Position numbers and translations under genes: made by a program. A stretch of DNA of 64,000 nucleotides, taken from positions 1-64,000 of the forward strand of contig CAWCHV010000002.1 in assembly GCA_963795435.1 (NCBI GenBank). Direction: 5' to 3'. The DNA comes from JAFKFI01 sp963795435. GTDB lineage: Bacteria; Pseudomonadota; Alphaproteobacteria; Acetobacterales; Acetobacteraceae. Of the stretch, positions 48,964 to 59,236 are shown piece after piece (the first letter of the stretch is position 1; each line of letters starts with the position of its first letter). Under the pieces are notes generated by a model. The model made no database searches. It had not been told where the DNA came from and was given only the letters and a program-made list of their open reading frames with translations.

Positions 48964-49721
48964 CGGATTTGGCGGGCAAGGTCGTCATCGTGACGGGCGC
49001 CAGTCGCGGCATCGGCGAGGCCGCCGCCGTGGCGCTGGCCCGCGCGGGTGCGTCCGTCATGGTGGCGGCGCGGGACCGCGCGCTGGCGGCGGAGGTGGCG
49101 CGGCGCATCGTCGATGAGGGCGGCAAGGCTGCCGCGATGGCGTGCGATGTCGCGGATTTCAGCACTGTCGAGCGGCTGGTGGGCGAGACGCGCGAGCGGT
49201 TCGGCCCGGTCGACGTGCTGGTCAACAACGCCGGCGTGATCGAGCCGATCGCGATGATCGCCGAGGCCGATCCGGCGGACTGGGCGCGTGGCATTCAGAT
49301 CAATCTCGCCGGCGCTTTCAACGCCGTGCGCGGCGTGCTGCCGGGAATGCTCGCGGCGGGACGAGGGACGATCATCAATCTCTCCTCCGGGGCCGCGCAT
49401 CGTCCGCTGGAGGGGTGGAGCGCCTATTGCGCCGCCAAGGCTGGGCTGGCGATGCTGACACGCGCGATCGCGTTGGAGACCGGGGAGCAAGGCATCCGCG
49501 TATTCGGCTTCGCGCCTGGCACGACGGACACCGACATGCAGGTGACGATCCGCGCCTCGGGCGTGAACCGCGTGAGCCGAATCCCGCGCGGCGACCTCAC
49601 CCCGGTCGCGCACCCCGCGCGCGCTATCGTCTATCTCTGCACCGCCGCGGCGGACGATCTCGCGGGACAGGAATTCGCGCTCGGCGACGACACGTTTCGA
49701 CATCGGATCGGCTTGGCCTGA
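48960..49721 (+). CDS. Short-chain dehydrogenase/reductase
   Basis: A 253-aa SDR: GASRGIGEAA cofactor motif, VNNAG, catalytic Ser (NLSSGAAH) and Tyr-Lys in YCAAKAG. A typical 3-oxo or 3-hydroxyacyl dehydrogenase by size. It overlaps the stop of the acyl-CoA ligase (ATGA), so it may act on the same CoA thioester. It ends one base from the convergent amidase. Confidence 0.9.
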   Translation: MTDLAGKVVIVTGASRGIGEAAAVALARAGASVMVAARDRALAAEVARRIVDEGGKAAAMACDVADFSTVERLVGETRERFGPVDVLVNNAGVIEPIAMIAEADPADWARGIQINLAGAFNAVRGVLPGMLAAGRGTIINLSSGAAHRPLEGWSAYCAAKAGLAMLTRAIALETGEQGIRVFGFAPGTTDTDMQVTIRASGVNRVSRIPRGDLTPVAHPARAIVYLCTAAADDLAGQEFALGDDTFRHRIGLA

Positions 49722-49722
49722 C

Positions 49723-51129
49723 CTACAGGGGCGGCCGGTGTTGCGCCCAGGGCTGCACCGCCTCGAACGCGGCGGCGGCTTGCAGTACGCCGAGATCGTC
49801 GAAGCGGCGGCCGACGATCTGCAGGCCGACCGGCAGGCCGTCGCGCGTGAAGCCGCAGGGCACGCTCGCCGCCGGGTCGCCGCTGAAGTTGAACGGGTAG
49901 GAGAACTCTGCCCAGCTCACCCAGTCCCACGCATGAGGCGGCCAGTCGGCGGGCATCAGGCGTTCGGCGGGGAAGGCGGCGACCGACACCGACGGCGTAA
50001 TGAGAAAATCCCAGTCCTCGAACCAGCGATGCACGGCGGCGACATAGGCCATCTTGCGGTCGCGGGCGAGCATGTAGTCGGCCATCGACACGTCGAGCCC
50101 CGCGCGGATGCAGGCGACGAGGCCGGGGTCCATGCGGCTCTCCCACTCCGCGAGCTTCGGCGCGAGACGTGCCAGGTGCGCGGGCCACATGAGGCGGATC
50201 AGCTCGGGGCCGTCTTTTGCCCAGGGCGTCGGAACTTCCTCAACGGCGGCGCCGAGTTCGGTGAAACGCCGCGCGGCGGCGCGCGCCATCGCGGCAATCT
50301 CGGGATCGACGCGGGCATGGCCGAGATCGGCGCTGTACGCGATCCGCTTGCCGCGTACGCCGTCATGGAATCGGACGAGATAGTCGGCGGGCACGGCTTC
50401 GCAGGAGGTGTGGTCGAGCGGGTGCGGGCCGGACATGACGCGCAGCATCAGCGCGGCGTCGGCGACGTTGCGCGCCATCGGGCCGATATGCGTGGTGTAG
50501 TCGCCGGTGCTCACAGGGTAGTGCGGCACGCGGCCATAGGTCGGCTTGAGGCCGAACACGCCGCAGAAATGCGCCGGCATGCGGATCGAGCCCGCGCCGT
50601 CGCTGCCTTGGTGCAGCGGGCCGAACCCAGCGGCAACGGCGGCCGCCGCGCCGGCCGAGGAGGCGCCGGCGCTCATGCCGTGCTTCCAGGGATTGTGCGT
50701 GATGCCGGTGAGCGGGCTCTGGCTGACGCCCTTCCAGCCATATTCGCTGGTCGTCGTCTTGCCGAGGACGATCGCGCCCGCTTGCTCCAGGCGCGTGACG
50801 AACGGCGCGTCTTCCGTCGGCTGATTGCCCTCCAGAATGCGTGAGCCGAACTGCGACGGCATCCGCTTGGTGATCGACAGATCCTTGATCGTCACCGGCA
50901 CGCCGTGCAGCGGGCCGAGCGGTGCGCCGCCCATGACCGTCGCCTCGGCGCGGCGCGCGCCGTCCATCGCCTGGTCGGCGGTGAGATGGGCGAAGGCGTT
51001 GATTTTTCCGTTGTGCCGCTCAATCCGCTTGAGGATCACGCTGACCAACTCGACGGGCGAGAGTTGCTTGTCCTGGATGAGGCCGGCGAGCTCGGTGGCC
51101 GGCGTGTAGGCGAGGTCTTCCTCGGTCAT
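49723..51129 (-). CDS. Amidase-signature family hydrolase
   Basis: A 468-aa amidase-signature enzyme, which hydrolyses C-N bonds using a Ser-cisSer-Lys triad. The catalytic Lys is in VTIKDLSI, the Ser-rich loop is ASSAGAAAAVAAG (the usual GGSSGG is here GASSAG), and the second region is GSDGAGSIRMPAHFCGVFGL. The substitution of Gly by Ala in the loop is unusual but retains the serines. Substrate unknown (amides, ureides, N-acyl compounds). The last base lies one base from the SDR at 48960-49721 and its start lies 10 bp from a second SDR. Confidence 0.9.
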   Translation of the reverse strand: MTEEDLAYTPATELAGLIQDKQLSPVELVSVILKRIERHNGKINAFAHLTADQAMDGARRAEATVMGGAPLGPLHGVPVTIKDLSITKRMPSQFGSRILEGNQPTEDAPFVTRLEQAGAIVLGKTTTSEYGWKGVSQSPLTGITHNPWKHGMSAGASSAGAAAAVAAGFGPLHQGSDGAGSIRMPAHFCGVFGLKPTYGRVPHYPVSTGDYTTHIGPMARNVADAALMLRVMSGPHPLDHTSCEAVPADYLVRFHDGVRGKRIAYSADLGHARVDPEIAAMARAAARRFTELGAAVEEVPTPWAKDGPELIRLMWPAHLARLAPKLAEWESRMDPGLVACIRAGLDVSMADYMLARDRKMAYVAAVHRWFEDWDFLITPSVSVAAFPAERLMPADWPPHAWDWVSWAEFSYPFNFSGDPAASVPCGFTRDGLPVGLQIVGRRFDDLGVLQAAAAFEAVQPWAQHRPPL

Positions 51130-51139
51130 CGTATCTTCC

Positions 51140-51880
51140 TCAATAGGTCGCGCGGCCGCCGGAGACGTCGAACACCGCGCCGGTGCTGAACGAGCACTCG
51201 CGCGAGGCGAGCCAGCAGACCATCGAGGCGACCTCGTCGATCTCGCCGAATCGTCCGAGCGGGATCTTCGACAGCATGTAGTCGATCTGCGCCTGCGTCA
51301 TCTGCGAAAACAGCGGCGTGCGGACAGCGGCGGGGGCCACGCAGTTCACCCGGATGTTGGTCGCGGCGAGCTCCTTGCCGAGCGCCTTGGTGAGCCCGAT
51401 CACGCCCGCCTTGGAGGCGCTGTAGGCGGCGGCGTTCGGGTTTCCTTCCTTGCCGGCGATGGAGGCGATGTTGACGATGCGCCCATCGCCCGCGCGCAGC
51501 ATGTGCGGCACCACGGCGCGGCAGGTATAGTAGACGCCGTTGAGGTTGACGTCGATCACCCGGTCCCAGTCCGCGACGGCATAGTCCCAGCTCGTCGCGT
51601 TCGGCCCGGTGATGCCGGCCGAGGCGATCAGGATGTCGATGCGGCCGTACTCCGCGACCGTCTCATCGGCGGCACGCTGCACGGCGGCGGCATCGGTCAT
51701 GTCCACGACGAGCCTGTGCGGTGTGCCCGGCAGGGTGGGGCATACCGCGGCGAGCGCATCGGCGTCGCGGTCCCACAGGCTGAGCCGTGCACCCTCTGCC
51801 GCGAGCCGCGCGGCGATGCCGAGGCCGATCCCGGACGCGCCGCCCGTCACCACCGCCACCTGGTCCGCGAACCGCGCCAT
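51140..51880 (-). CDS. Short-chain dehydrogenase/reductase
   Basis: A 246-aa SDR: VTGGASGIGLGIAARLA, catalytic Ser in NIASIAGKEGN and Tyr-Lys in YSASKAG, followed by GLTKALGKEL. It is in the same orientation as the amidase and 10 bp upstream of it, so they are probably cotranscribed. ATG at 51880 starts the conserved MARFADQVAVV and gives a normal N-terminus; 19 more codons upstream are open but unlikely. Divergent from glpK with a 74-bp gap. Confidence 0.9.
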   Translation of the reverse strand: MARFADQVAVVTGGASGIGLGIAARLAAEGARLSLWDRDADALAAVCPTLPGTPHRLVVDMTDAAAVQRAADETVAEYGRIDILIASAGITGPNATSWDYAVADWDRVIDVNLNGVYYTCRAVVPHMLRAGDGRIVNIASIAGKEGNPNAAAYSASKAGVIGLTKALGKELAATNIRVNCVAPAAVRTPLFSQMTQAQIDYMLSKIPLGRFGEIDEVASMVCWLASRECSFSTGAVFDVSGGRATY

Positions 51881-51954
51881 CCTGTCGCCCTCCCTCGCCG
51901 TTTTGCGTATCAAGGCGGGATGGCGGCGGTCCCGCAAGTCCCAGGAGAGACAGC

Positions 51955-53433
<1,479 letters not shown>

Positions 53434-53477
53434 GTGGTGATACACTCGCCGGATCGGTGAGGGAGCGCAGGAAGAAA

Positions 53478-54548
53478 ATGGATTTCGGGATTGGGATCGC
53501 CACGGCAGCGGATTCGTGGAAGCTGGCGCAGCGCGCGGAGGAGCTGGGGTTCACCCATGCTTGGTTTTATGACACGCAGATGATTACCGCCGATCCGTTC
53601 ATCGCGATGGGCGTGGCGGCGACGAAAACAAGCAAGATCAGGCTTGGCACGGGTGTGCTGGTGCCGTCGAACCGCATCGCGGCGCAGACGGCTAATTCGT
53701 GGGCGACCTTGAATCAGCTGGCGCCGGGGCGGCTCGATTTCGGTATCGGCACCGGCTTCTCGGCGCGGCGCGCGATGGGGCTCGGGGCGATGAAGCTCGC
53801 CGACATGGAGGAGTATATCCGCGTCGTCTACGCGCTGCTGAACGACGAGATCGTCGAGACCAATATCGAGGGCAAACGCAGGAAGATAAAATTCCTCAAC
53901 CCGGAGATCGGGCTGTTCAACATCAAGGATCCGGTGAAGCTGCACGTCTCCGCGTACGGGCCGAAATCGCAGGCCCTGACGGCGAAGCTGAACGCCGCGT
54001 GGAAGTGCTTCGTCAGCGACGTGGACGGCGCGGTCAGCGCGCTCGAGGGAATGCGGGCGAGCTGGGGCGAGGCCGGCCGCGCCGCGGGCGACCTCTACAC
54101 CACGGCGTGGGTGCCGGGCTGCGTGCTGGCCGAGGGCGAGACGGTGGAGAGCCCGCGCGCGATGGCGCAATCCGGCCCGCGCGCGGCGGTGCTGCTGCAT
54201 CGCGCGGCCGATCTCGACATGGAGGGCTGGAAGAACACCTCCGAGGTGCCGCAATCCGTCGAGGCGCAGGTGAACGGATACGTGGAGATGGCGCGCGGGT
54301 TCGAGCCGCCGGACGCGCGCTACATCATGAACCACCGCGGACACTTCGTTTTCGTCAAGCCGGAGGAGGCGAAATTCGTCACCGGTGAGCTGATCCGACG
54401 GACGACATTCACGGCGGGCGAGCAAGAGATCAAGCAGCGCGTCGAGGCGTTGCGCGCCGCCGGATGGTCGCAGATCACCATTCCGATCACGCCGGGCTGC
54501 GAATGGGCGCTGGAGGACTGGGGGCGGGTCAGGAAGGCGTTTGCGTGA
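53478..54548 (+). CDS. LLM-class flavin-dependent oxidoreductase
   Basis: A 356-aa luciferase-like monooxygenase superfamily member. It begins MDFGIGIATAADSWKLAQRA, with FGIGTGFSARRAMG in the phosphate-binding region, and a C-terminal TIPITPGCEWALEDW tail. It is the third LLM paralogue in the window. It starts 44 bp after glpK; a possible upstream start (53430) overlaps glpK. A repeat element follows its stop. Confidence 0.87.
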   Translation: MDFGIGIATAADSWKLAQRAEELGFTHAWFYDTQMITADPFIAMGVAATKTSKIRLGTGVLVPSNRIAAQTANSWATLNQLAPGRLDFGIGTGFSARRAMGLGAMKLADMEEYIRVVYALLNDEIVETNIEGKRRKIKFLNPEIGLFNIKDPVKLHVSAYGPKSQALTAKLNAAWKCFVSDVDGAVSALEGMRASWGEAGRAAGDLYTTAWVPGCVLAEGETVESPRAMAQSGPRAAVLLHRAADLDMEGWKNTSEVPQSVEAQVNGYVEMARGFEPPDARYIMNHRGHFVFVKPEEAKFVTGELIRRTTFTAGEQEIKQRVEALRAAGWSQITIPITPGCEWALEDWGRVRKAFA

Positions 54549-55671
54549 GGGGCGGCTCCTCACCCCGGCCCTCTCCCCCAAGCGGGGGAGAGGGAGAAGT
54601 GAGCCATTTCAGGATCCTCGGATTCTCGTCGCGCGGGTAGGTGTGCGAGAGATCGTCGATCTCGCGATAGACGATCTTCGCGCCGGCCGTCGCCAATGCG
54701 CGGGCGACGCCGCGGGCGCGGCCGACGTCGAACATCCAGTCGAACGCGCCGTGGATCAGGTAGATCGGCAGGTTCGCGACCCGCGCGGGCTCGGCCATCT
54801 CGAGCAGGAACGGATGAAAGCCGGTGCCGGCCGGCGCCAAATGGGTGAAGGGCGAGGTGTCGGACAGGCCGCTGAGCAGGGCGAAGGTGCCGCCGTCGCT
54901 CATGCCGGTGAGCAGCAGGCGGGCGGGGTCGATGCTCCAATTCTGCCGCACCTGGGAAAGAATCGCTTCGATGTTGACGCTGTCCTGCCCGGGATCGTGG
55001 AGGTCCCAGGTGCTGCCGAGCGCGGTCGGCGCGACCAGGATCGCGCCCCGCGTGCGCGCGGCGCGGAGCCATGACCAGAGGAACGCGCCGCCATTGCCGC
55101 TGCCGCCGTGCAGCGCCATCACGAGGGGATGCGGGCGCGAGGGCTCGTAGTCCTCCGGCACGTAGAGCGAGAACCCGCCGCGCTCGCCGGGTGCGTCGCC
55201 CGAGTGCATCACGCCTATGTCGCCCCGTGCCGGGTCCGCGTTCATAAGCCGTGCTTGTAGCGCGGCGTCATCGCGCGCCTCGGGTTCGAGATAAAACCGA
55301 TTGACCGTCGGCAGCACGCTCGCGACGGGATAGAGCGCCGCCTCCGCGCGCGTGGCGTGACGCAGCGCGCGGTAGGCCCGCCGCGCGTCTTCGGGCGAGG
55401 TGGCGGCTTCATGCAGCCCGTCAAAGGTGCGCATTGTTTCATCGGCCGATGACGCAAGGTGCTGCCGTAGGACGGCGAGCTGCTCTGGCCACGCGCTGGC
55501 GTCGAACCTTGCACGTGCGTCGCGCAAGATTGCCTCGTGGGGTCCGGCCGCTTCGAGCAGCGCGTCGAGTCGCGTGGGATGCAGCTGTCGGGCGGTCCGG
55601 CCGAGCGCCTCAAGGGCCTGCAGCAACGCCGGAACGAGCGCAGTGAGTGCCAATTCAAGATCGTCGGTCAT
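54529..55671 (-). CDS. Alpha/beta hydrolase (esterase/PHB-depolymerase-like), C-terminus extended by a repeat
   Basis: A 380-aa hydrolase. The first 150 residues are an alpha-helical, charged domain of unknown role. The alpha/beta hydrolase fold follows, with the oxyanion segment MALHGGSGNGG, the nucleophile elbow GMSDGG and the catalytic His in SHTYPRDENPRILKWL (region about 345-360). Such enzymes hydrolyse esters or phospholipids. The last 20 residues come from reading through the repeat element at 54553-54601, so they are probably recent and not part of the fold; the stop therefore overlaps the end of the LLM gene. Confidence 0.78.
   Translation of the reverse strand: MTDDLELALTALVPALLQALEALGRTARQLHPTRLDALLEAAGPHEAILRDARARFDASAWPEQLAVLRQHLASSADETMRTFDGLHEAATSPEDARRAYRALRHATRAEAALYPVASVLPTVNRFYLEPEARDDAALQARLMNADPARGDIGVMHSGDAPGERGGFSLYVPEDYEPSRPHPLVMALHGGSGNGGAFLWSWLRAARTRGAILVAPTALGSTWDLHDPGQDSVNIEAILSQVRQNWSIDPARLLLTGMSDGGTFALLSGLSDTSPFTHLAPAGTGFHPFLLEMAEPARVANLPIYLIHGAFDWMFDVGRARGVARALATAGAKIVYREIDDLSHTYPRDENPRILKWLTSPSPPLGGEGRGEEPPLTQTPS
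54553..54601. repeat. Repeat element with a perfect hairpin, shared with 17680-17764
   Basis: It carries CTCACCCCGGCCCTCTCCCC with a near-perfect stem (CCCTCTCCCCC / GGGGGAGAGGG) on both sides of a short loop. It shares the core with the ilvB-ilvN element, which points to a dispersed family in the genome. It lies within the 3' end of the hydrolase gene and after the LLM gene, so it may also terminate transcription. Confidence 0.7.
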
Positions 55672-55689
55672 GGCGCGCTCCCATGCTGG

Positions 55690-56625
55690 TCAAATGACGC
55701 GATGCAGCAGGTCCTCGCCCGACGCTAGGCGTCGGACGTTCTCGGCGGCGATGGAAAAACTGCGGTCGAACGTCTCGATGGTGAGCCAGCCGACATGCGG
55801 CGTAAGCACCACATTGTCGAGGCGGAACAACGGATCAGCCGGATTGGCGGGCTCGTGCGCGAACACGTCGAGGCCCGCCGCGCGGAGCCGACCGCTCTGG
55901 AGCGCGTCGGTCAGCGCCGCCTGATCCACCAGCCCGCCACGCGCGGTGTTCACCAGCATGGCGCCGTGTTTCATGCGGGCCAGACGCGCGGCATCGAGCA
56001 GGTTTGCCGTGTCGTCGGTGAGCGGCACATGCAGCGACACCACATCGGATTGTGCAAGAAGATCGTCGAGCGGCACGAAACGGGCCGCCGCGTCGGCGCG
56101 CGGCGTGCGCGCGGTATAGAGCACGTCGCAGCCCAGCGCGATGAGCACCGGTGCCAGCGCCTGCGGCACCGCGCCGTAGCCAACCAGCCCGACGGTGCGG
56201 CCGCCGAGCTCGCCCAAGCCGTCCTGCATCGCGGGGTCGAGCGACCAGCCCTGGCCGGCGCGGGTCGCGGCGTCGAAGCGGGGTAGCCGTCGCAAAGCCG
56301 CGAGCATCAGCATAAGGGCCAGCTCGGCGACGGCGCGCGCGTTGGTGCCCGGCAGGTTGCATACGGCGATGCCGCGCGCGCGGGCGGCATTGAGGTCGAT
56401 CGTGTTGACGCCGACGCCGATTTTCTGGATCAGCCGCAGCTTCGGCGCGGCGTCAATCATGTCCGCCGTGCATGGTTTCAGCACGTGCCAGAGCACGCCG
56501 GCGTCGGGGAGCAGCCGCGCGAGAAGGGTGTCGTCCTGCTCCGGGCAGACGGCGACGTCGAGACCGAGCGACGCAAGGCGCGACGCGAGCTCCGGGCCAG
56601 CGGCGTAGTGGAACAGCACCCTCAT
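55690..56625 (-). CDS. D-2-hydroxyacid dehydrogenase (NAD-dependent)
   Basis: A 311-aa member of the D-isomer-specific 2-hydroxyacid dehydrogenase family (phosphoglycerate/hydroxypyruvate-like). Rossmann region is VGLVGYGAVPQALAPVL (about 145-162), in which the third glycine of GxGxxG is replaced by Pro. The catalytic residues are Arg (NTARGGLVD, about 229), Glu (GLDVFAHEP, about 258) and His (TPHVGW, about 277). The start at 56625 overlaps the stop of the enolase paralogue (ATGA). It would oxidise or reduce a 2-hydroxy/2-oxo acid made or used by the two upstream genes. Confidence 0.9.
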   Translation of the reverse strand: MRVLFHYAAGPELASRLASLGLDVAVCPEQDDTLLARLLPDAGVLWHVLKPCTADMIDAAPKLRLIQKIGVGVNTIDLNAARARGIAVCNLPGTNARAVAELALMLMLAALRRLPRFDAATRAGQGWSLDPAMQDGLGELGGRTVGLVGYGAVPQALAPVLIALGCDVLYTARTPRADAAARFVPLDDLLAQSDVVSLHVPLTDDTANLLDAARLARMKHGAMLVNTARGGLVDQAALTDALQSGRLRAAGLDVFAHEPANPADPLFRLDNVVLTPHVGWLTIETFDRSFSIAAENVRRLASGEDLLHRVI

Positions 56626-57917
56626 CGCGGCGACCGCCCGAGCACCGCGCCGCCCGGGAAGCGGGCGCGCACGCCGAGCGCCTCCTCGATGCGCAGCGCT
56701 TCGTTCCATTTCGCCATGCGCTCGCTCCGCGCGAAGGAGCCGACCTTGAGCTGACCGACGCCCCAGCCGACCGCGAGATGCACGATGGTGACGTCCTCGG
56801 TCTCGCCGGAGCGCGCCGATACGATGCCCGCGACGCCGGCCTCGCGCGCGGCCTGCCACGCCTGCCAGGTCTCGGTCAGCGTGCCGCGCTGGTTGGGCTT
56901 GAGCAGCACGGCGTTGGCCGCGCCGTTCGCCACCGCCTGGCGCACGCGCGCGGCTTCGGTGACGAGGAAATCGTCGCCGATCACCTGCACGCGCGCGCCG
57001 ACCTCGCGCGTGAGCGCGGCGAAGCCGGCGGCGTCGTCCTCGCCGAGCGGGTCCTCGATCGAGACGATCGGATAGCGGCCGATCCAATCGACGAGCAGGC
57101 GGATCATCCCGTCGCTGTCGAGTTCGCGGCCTTCCAGCCCGAGCCGGTATCTTCCACCGCGACCGAACTCCGAGGCGGCGATGTCGAGGGCGATCGCGAC
57201 CTGCCGGCCGGGCGCCAGGCCGGCGCGCTCGATGGCGCGGACGAGCATCTCCAACGCCTGCTCGTTGGCGGAGAAGGCGGGCCACCAGCCGCCTTCGTCG
57301 GCGACACCTTGCAGCGTGCCAGCCTCTTTCATCAGCGAACCGGCGGCGCGGTACACTTCGGCCGTCCAGTCCAGCGCCTCGGCGAAGTTTTTCGCGGATG
57401 GGCAGACGACGAGAAAGTCCTGGATGTCGACGCGCCTTCCCGCGTGCACGCCGCCACCGAAAATCTGGATTTGCGGCAGGGGCAGCAGCGTAGCGTCGTC
57501 GCCGCCGAGATGGCGCCACAGCGGCAGACCGGCGGCAGCGGCCGATGCGTGGGCGGCGGCCATCGAGACGGCGAGCAGCGCGTTGCCGCCGAGGCGGTGC
57601 TTGTTGGGCGTGTCGTCGAGCGCGATCAGCGCGGCGTCGAGCGTCGCCTGGTCGGCGGCATCCAGTCCGCGCACGGCGCCCGCGATCTCGCCATTCACAT
57701 TTGCGACCGCGCGGGTGACGTCGTAGCCGCCGAACGCCGCGCCGCCGTCACGCAGGTCGAGCGCCTCGCCGGAGCCGGTGGAAGCGCCGGCGGGCGCGAT
57801 GGCGCGGCCGACGGCGCCACACGCGAGACGTAGCTCGGCCTCCACGGTCGGCCTGCCGCGGCTGTCCCACACCCGCCGGCCCTTCACCTCGACGATCCCG
57901 TTCATCGACGTGCTCAT
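56622..57917 (-). CDS. Enolase-family paralogue with altered active-site loops
   Basis: A 431-aa enolase-superfamily protein of true-enolase length. Conserved: GGVHAG, VADEGGWW (general Glu), SIEDPLGEDD with its metal Glu and Asp, VIGDDFLV, LLKPNQRGTLTET (base Lys) and LKVGSFARSER (second Lys). Differences lie in the substrate loops: the usual STGxHEA reads STGSGEA, and the usual SHRSGETED reads SARSGETED. These change residues that normally contact the 2-phosphoglycerate. It is coupled to the kinase upstream (ATGA at 57914-57917) and the dehydrogenase downstream. A housekeeping enolase is expected elsewhere; this copy may dehydrate a different phosphorylated acid. Confidence 0.85.
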   Translation of the reverse strand: MSTSMNGIVEVKGRRVWDSRGRPTVEAELRLACGAVGRAIAPAGASTGSGEALDLRDGGAAFGGYDVTRAVANVNGEIAGAVRGLDAADQATLDAALIALDDTPNKHRLGGNALLAVSMAAAHASAAAAGLPLWRHLGGDDATLLPLPQIQIFGGGVHAGRRVDIQDFLVVCPSAKNFAEALDWTAEVYRAAGSLMKEAGTLQGVADEGGWWPAFSANEQALEMLVRAIERAGLAPGRQVAIALDIAASEFGRGGRYRLGLEGRELDSDGMIRLLVDWIGRYPIVSIEDPLGEDDAAGFAALTREVGARVQVIGDDFLVTEAARVRQAVANGAANAVLLKPNQRGTLTETWQAWQAAREAGVAGIVSARSGETEDVTIVHLAVGWGVGQLKVGSFARSERMAKWNEALRIEEALGVRARFPGGAVLGRSPR

Positions 57918-58912
57918 CGTGCCAGCTCCTCCGTCCAGGCGGACCGCACCGCGCCGAGACGTCCCACGGGTTCGGCGAGAAGGGCGCGCGCGGTGCGCCG
58001 CACCCGGTCCTTGTCGCGCTCGTCGGTGAGGTATTCGACCGGGCTCTTGCCGTCCACCCGTGCGAGAAACAGGCCGGGGAGCAGGTGAGCGGCGCGCGTC
58101 TCCAATTTTTCCGGTGGCTCCCAGTCGACGCCGGCGAGGTAGGTGCGCGCCAGCCGGTCGAAGCAGGCGAGGAACCCCGGCCGCGCGATGGGGGTCCAGA
58201 GGCATTTCAGCAGCAAATGGTTGAGGCAGAAGGCGAGGTCGAAGGCCGGGTCGCCCCACCAGGCGCATTCCGCATCAAGGAACACCGGGCCGCGCGCGCC
58301 GGCAAGGATGTTCTTCGGGCTCACGTCGCCATGCACCAGCGCGCGCTTGGTGCGCGCCGTGGTCTCGGCGAGTGCGTGCAATGCCACCGCGCGATCCGGG
58401 TGGGCGCGGGCGGTGGCGAGCAGATAGGGCTCCAGCCGGATCGCGTGGAAGATGGCGTCGGTGGGGAACTCTTCCGCCAGACGCGGATCGGCGGCGGTGG
58501 CGGCGTGGATGCGGACCAGCGCGGCGGCGACCGAGGCGGCGAAATCCGGGTCGGCGTGGCCGTCGCGCAGTTGATCTTTCCACAACGGATGATCCGCCGG
58601 GTCGAGATAGGCCATCGCCAGCGCGCCGCTCGCCGCGTCCTGGCCGAGCAGGGTCGGAACGGCATCCGGCACCGCCCGGCCGGCCCGGCGCATCCAGCGC
58701 GCCTCGTAGAGATTGCGCGCAATAGGCGCTTGCCAGTCAGCCGCGACGCGCAGTTTCGGCAGCGCCCGCTTTACGCAGACCGGGCCGGCGGGCAGGTCGA
58801 CGCGCCAGATGTCGGAGGACACGCCGCCGGTCAGCGGCGCGCCCGTGGCGCCGCCGGTCAGCAGCCCCATGCGGCGCAGCGCGTCCAGGATGTCATCGGG
58901 TGGCGTGGTCAT
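57914..58912 (-). CDS. Phosphotransferase-fold (APH/choline-kinase family) kinase
   Basis: A 332-aa protein of the APH family, whose members phosphorylate hydroxyl groups of small molecules. It has an N-terminal ATP-binding lobe (VCVKRALPKL with the ATP lysine), the catalytic loop HGDVSPKNIL (Asp as base) and the metal-binding motif FLDAECAWWGDPAFDLAF. The pattern is closer to sugar, sugar-alcohol or hydroxyacid kinases than to drug-resistance enzymes, though the substrate is unknown. It is first in a three-gene chain with the enolase paralogue and hydroxyacid dehydrogenase. The product could be the phospho-acid that the enolase uses. Confidence 0.85.
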   Translation of the reverse strand: MTTPPDDILDALRRMGLLTGGATGAPLTGGVSSDIWRVDLPAGPVCVKRALPKLRVAADWQAPIARNLYEARWMRRAGRAVPDAVPTLLGQDAASGALAMAYLDPADHPLWKDQLRDGHADPDFAASVAAALVRIHAATAADPRLAEEFPTDAIFHAIRLEPYLLATARAHPDRAVALHALAETTARTKRALVHGDVSPKNILAGARGPVFLDAECAWWGDPAFDLAFCLNHLLLKCLWTPIARPGFLACFDRLARTYLAGVDWEPPEKLETRAAHLLPGLFLARVDGKSPVEYLTDERDKDRVRRTARALLAEPVGRLGAVRSAWTEELAR

Positions 58913-59000
58913 GCGGGAGCCAGTGTTCGGCCGTGAGCGGGTGGTCCGTCAAGCCGCGCACGTTCACGTTTCGTTTGCAACGGCGGTCCAGTATCCCGCC

Positions 59001-59228
59001 ATGTCGCCGACCAATCTCTTGTCTGGCAACGCCTTCATCGCACGCTTCCTGGCCCGGGTGCCGCGCGAGGTGGCCGCGAGCTTCACTCCGGCGCAGCTGC
59101 AGGCGGTGCAGCGCGCCTTCGGGATGCGCTACGTGATGGAGCACGCGATCGACCAGCGCCGCACGCTGCACCTGCCCTGGGGGCGCTACTATCTCGTGCT
59201 GCTCGCCGGGCGGGATCGGCGGCCGTGA
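59001..59228 (+). CDS. Conserved small hypothetical protein
   Basis: A 75-aa protein, basic and helical (FIARFLARVPREVAASFTPA, then VMEHAIDQRR), ending LPWGRYYLVLLAGRDRRP. It has a mid-length hydrophobic C-terminal stretch but no clear membrane helix. It is divergent from the kinase and convergent with the substrate-binding protein. Function unknown; the coding pattern is plausible. Confidence 0.5.
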   Translation: MSPTNLLSGNAFIARFLARVPREVAASFTPAQLQAVQRAFGMRYVMEHAIDQRRTLHLPWGRYYLVLLAGRDRRP

Positions 59229-59236
59229 GCGTGCCC

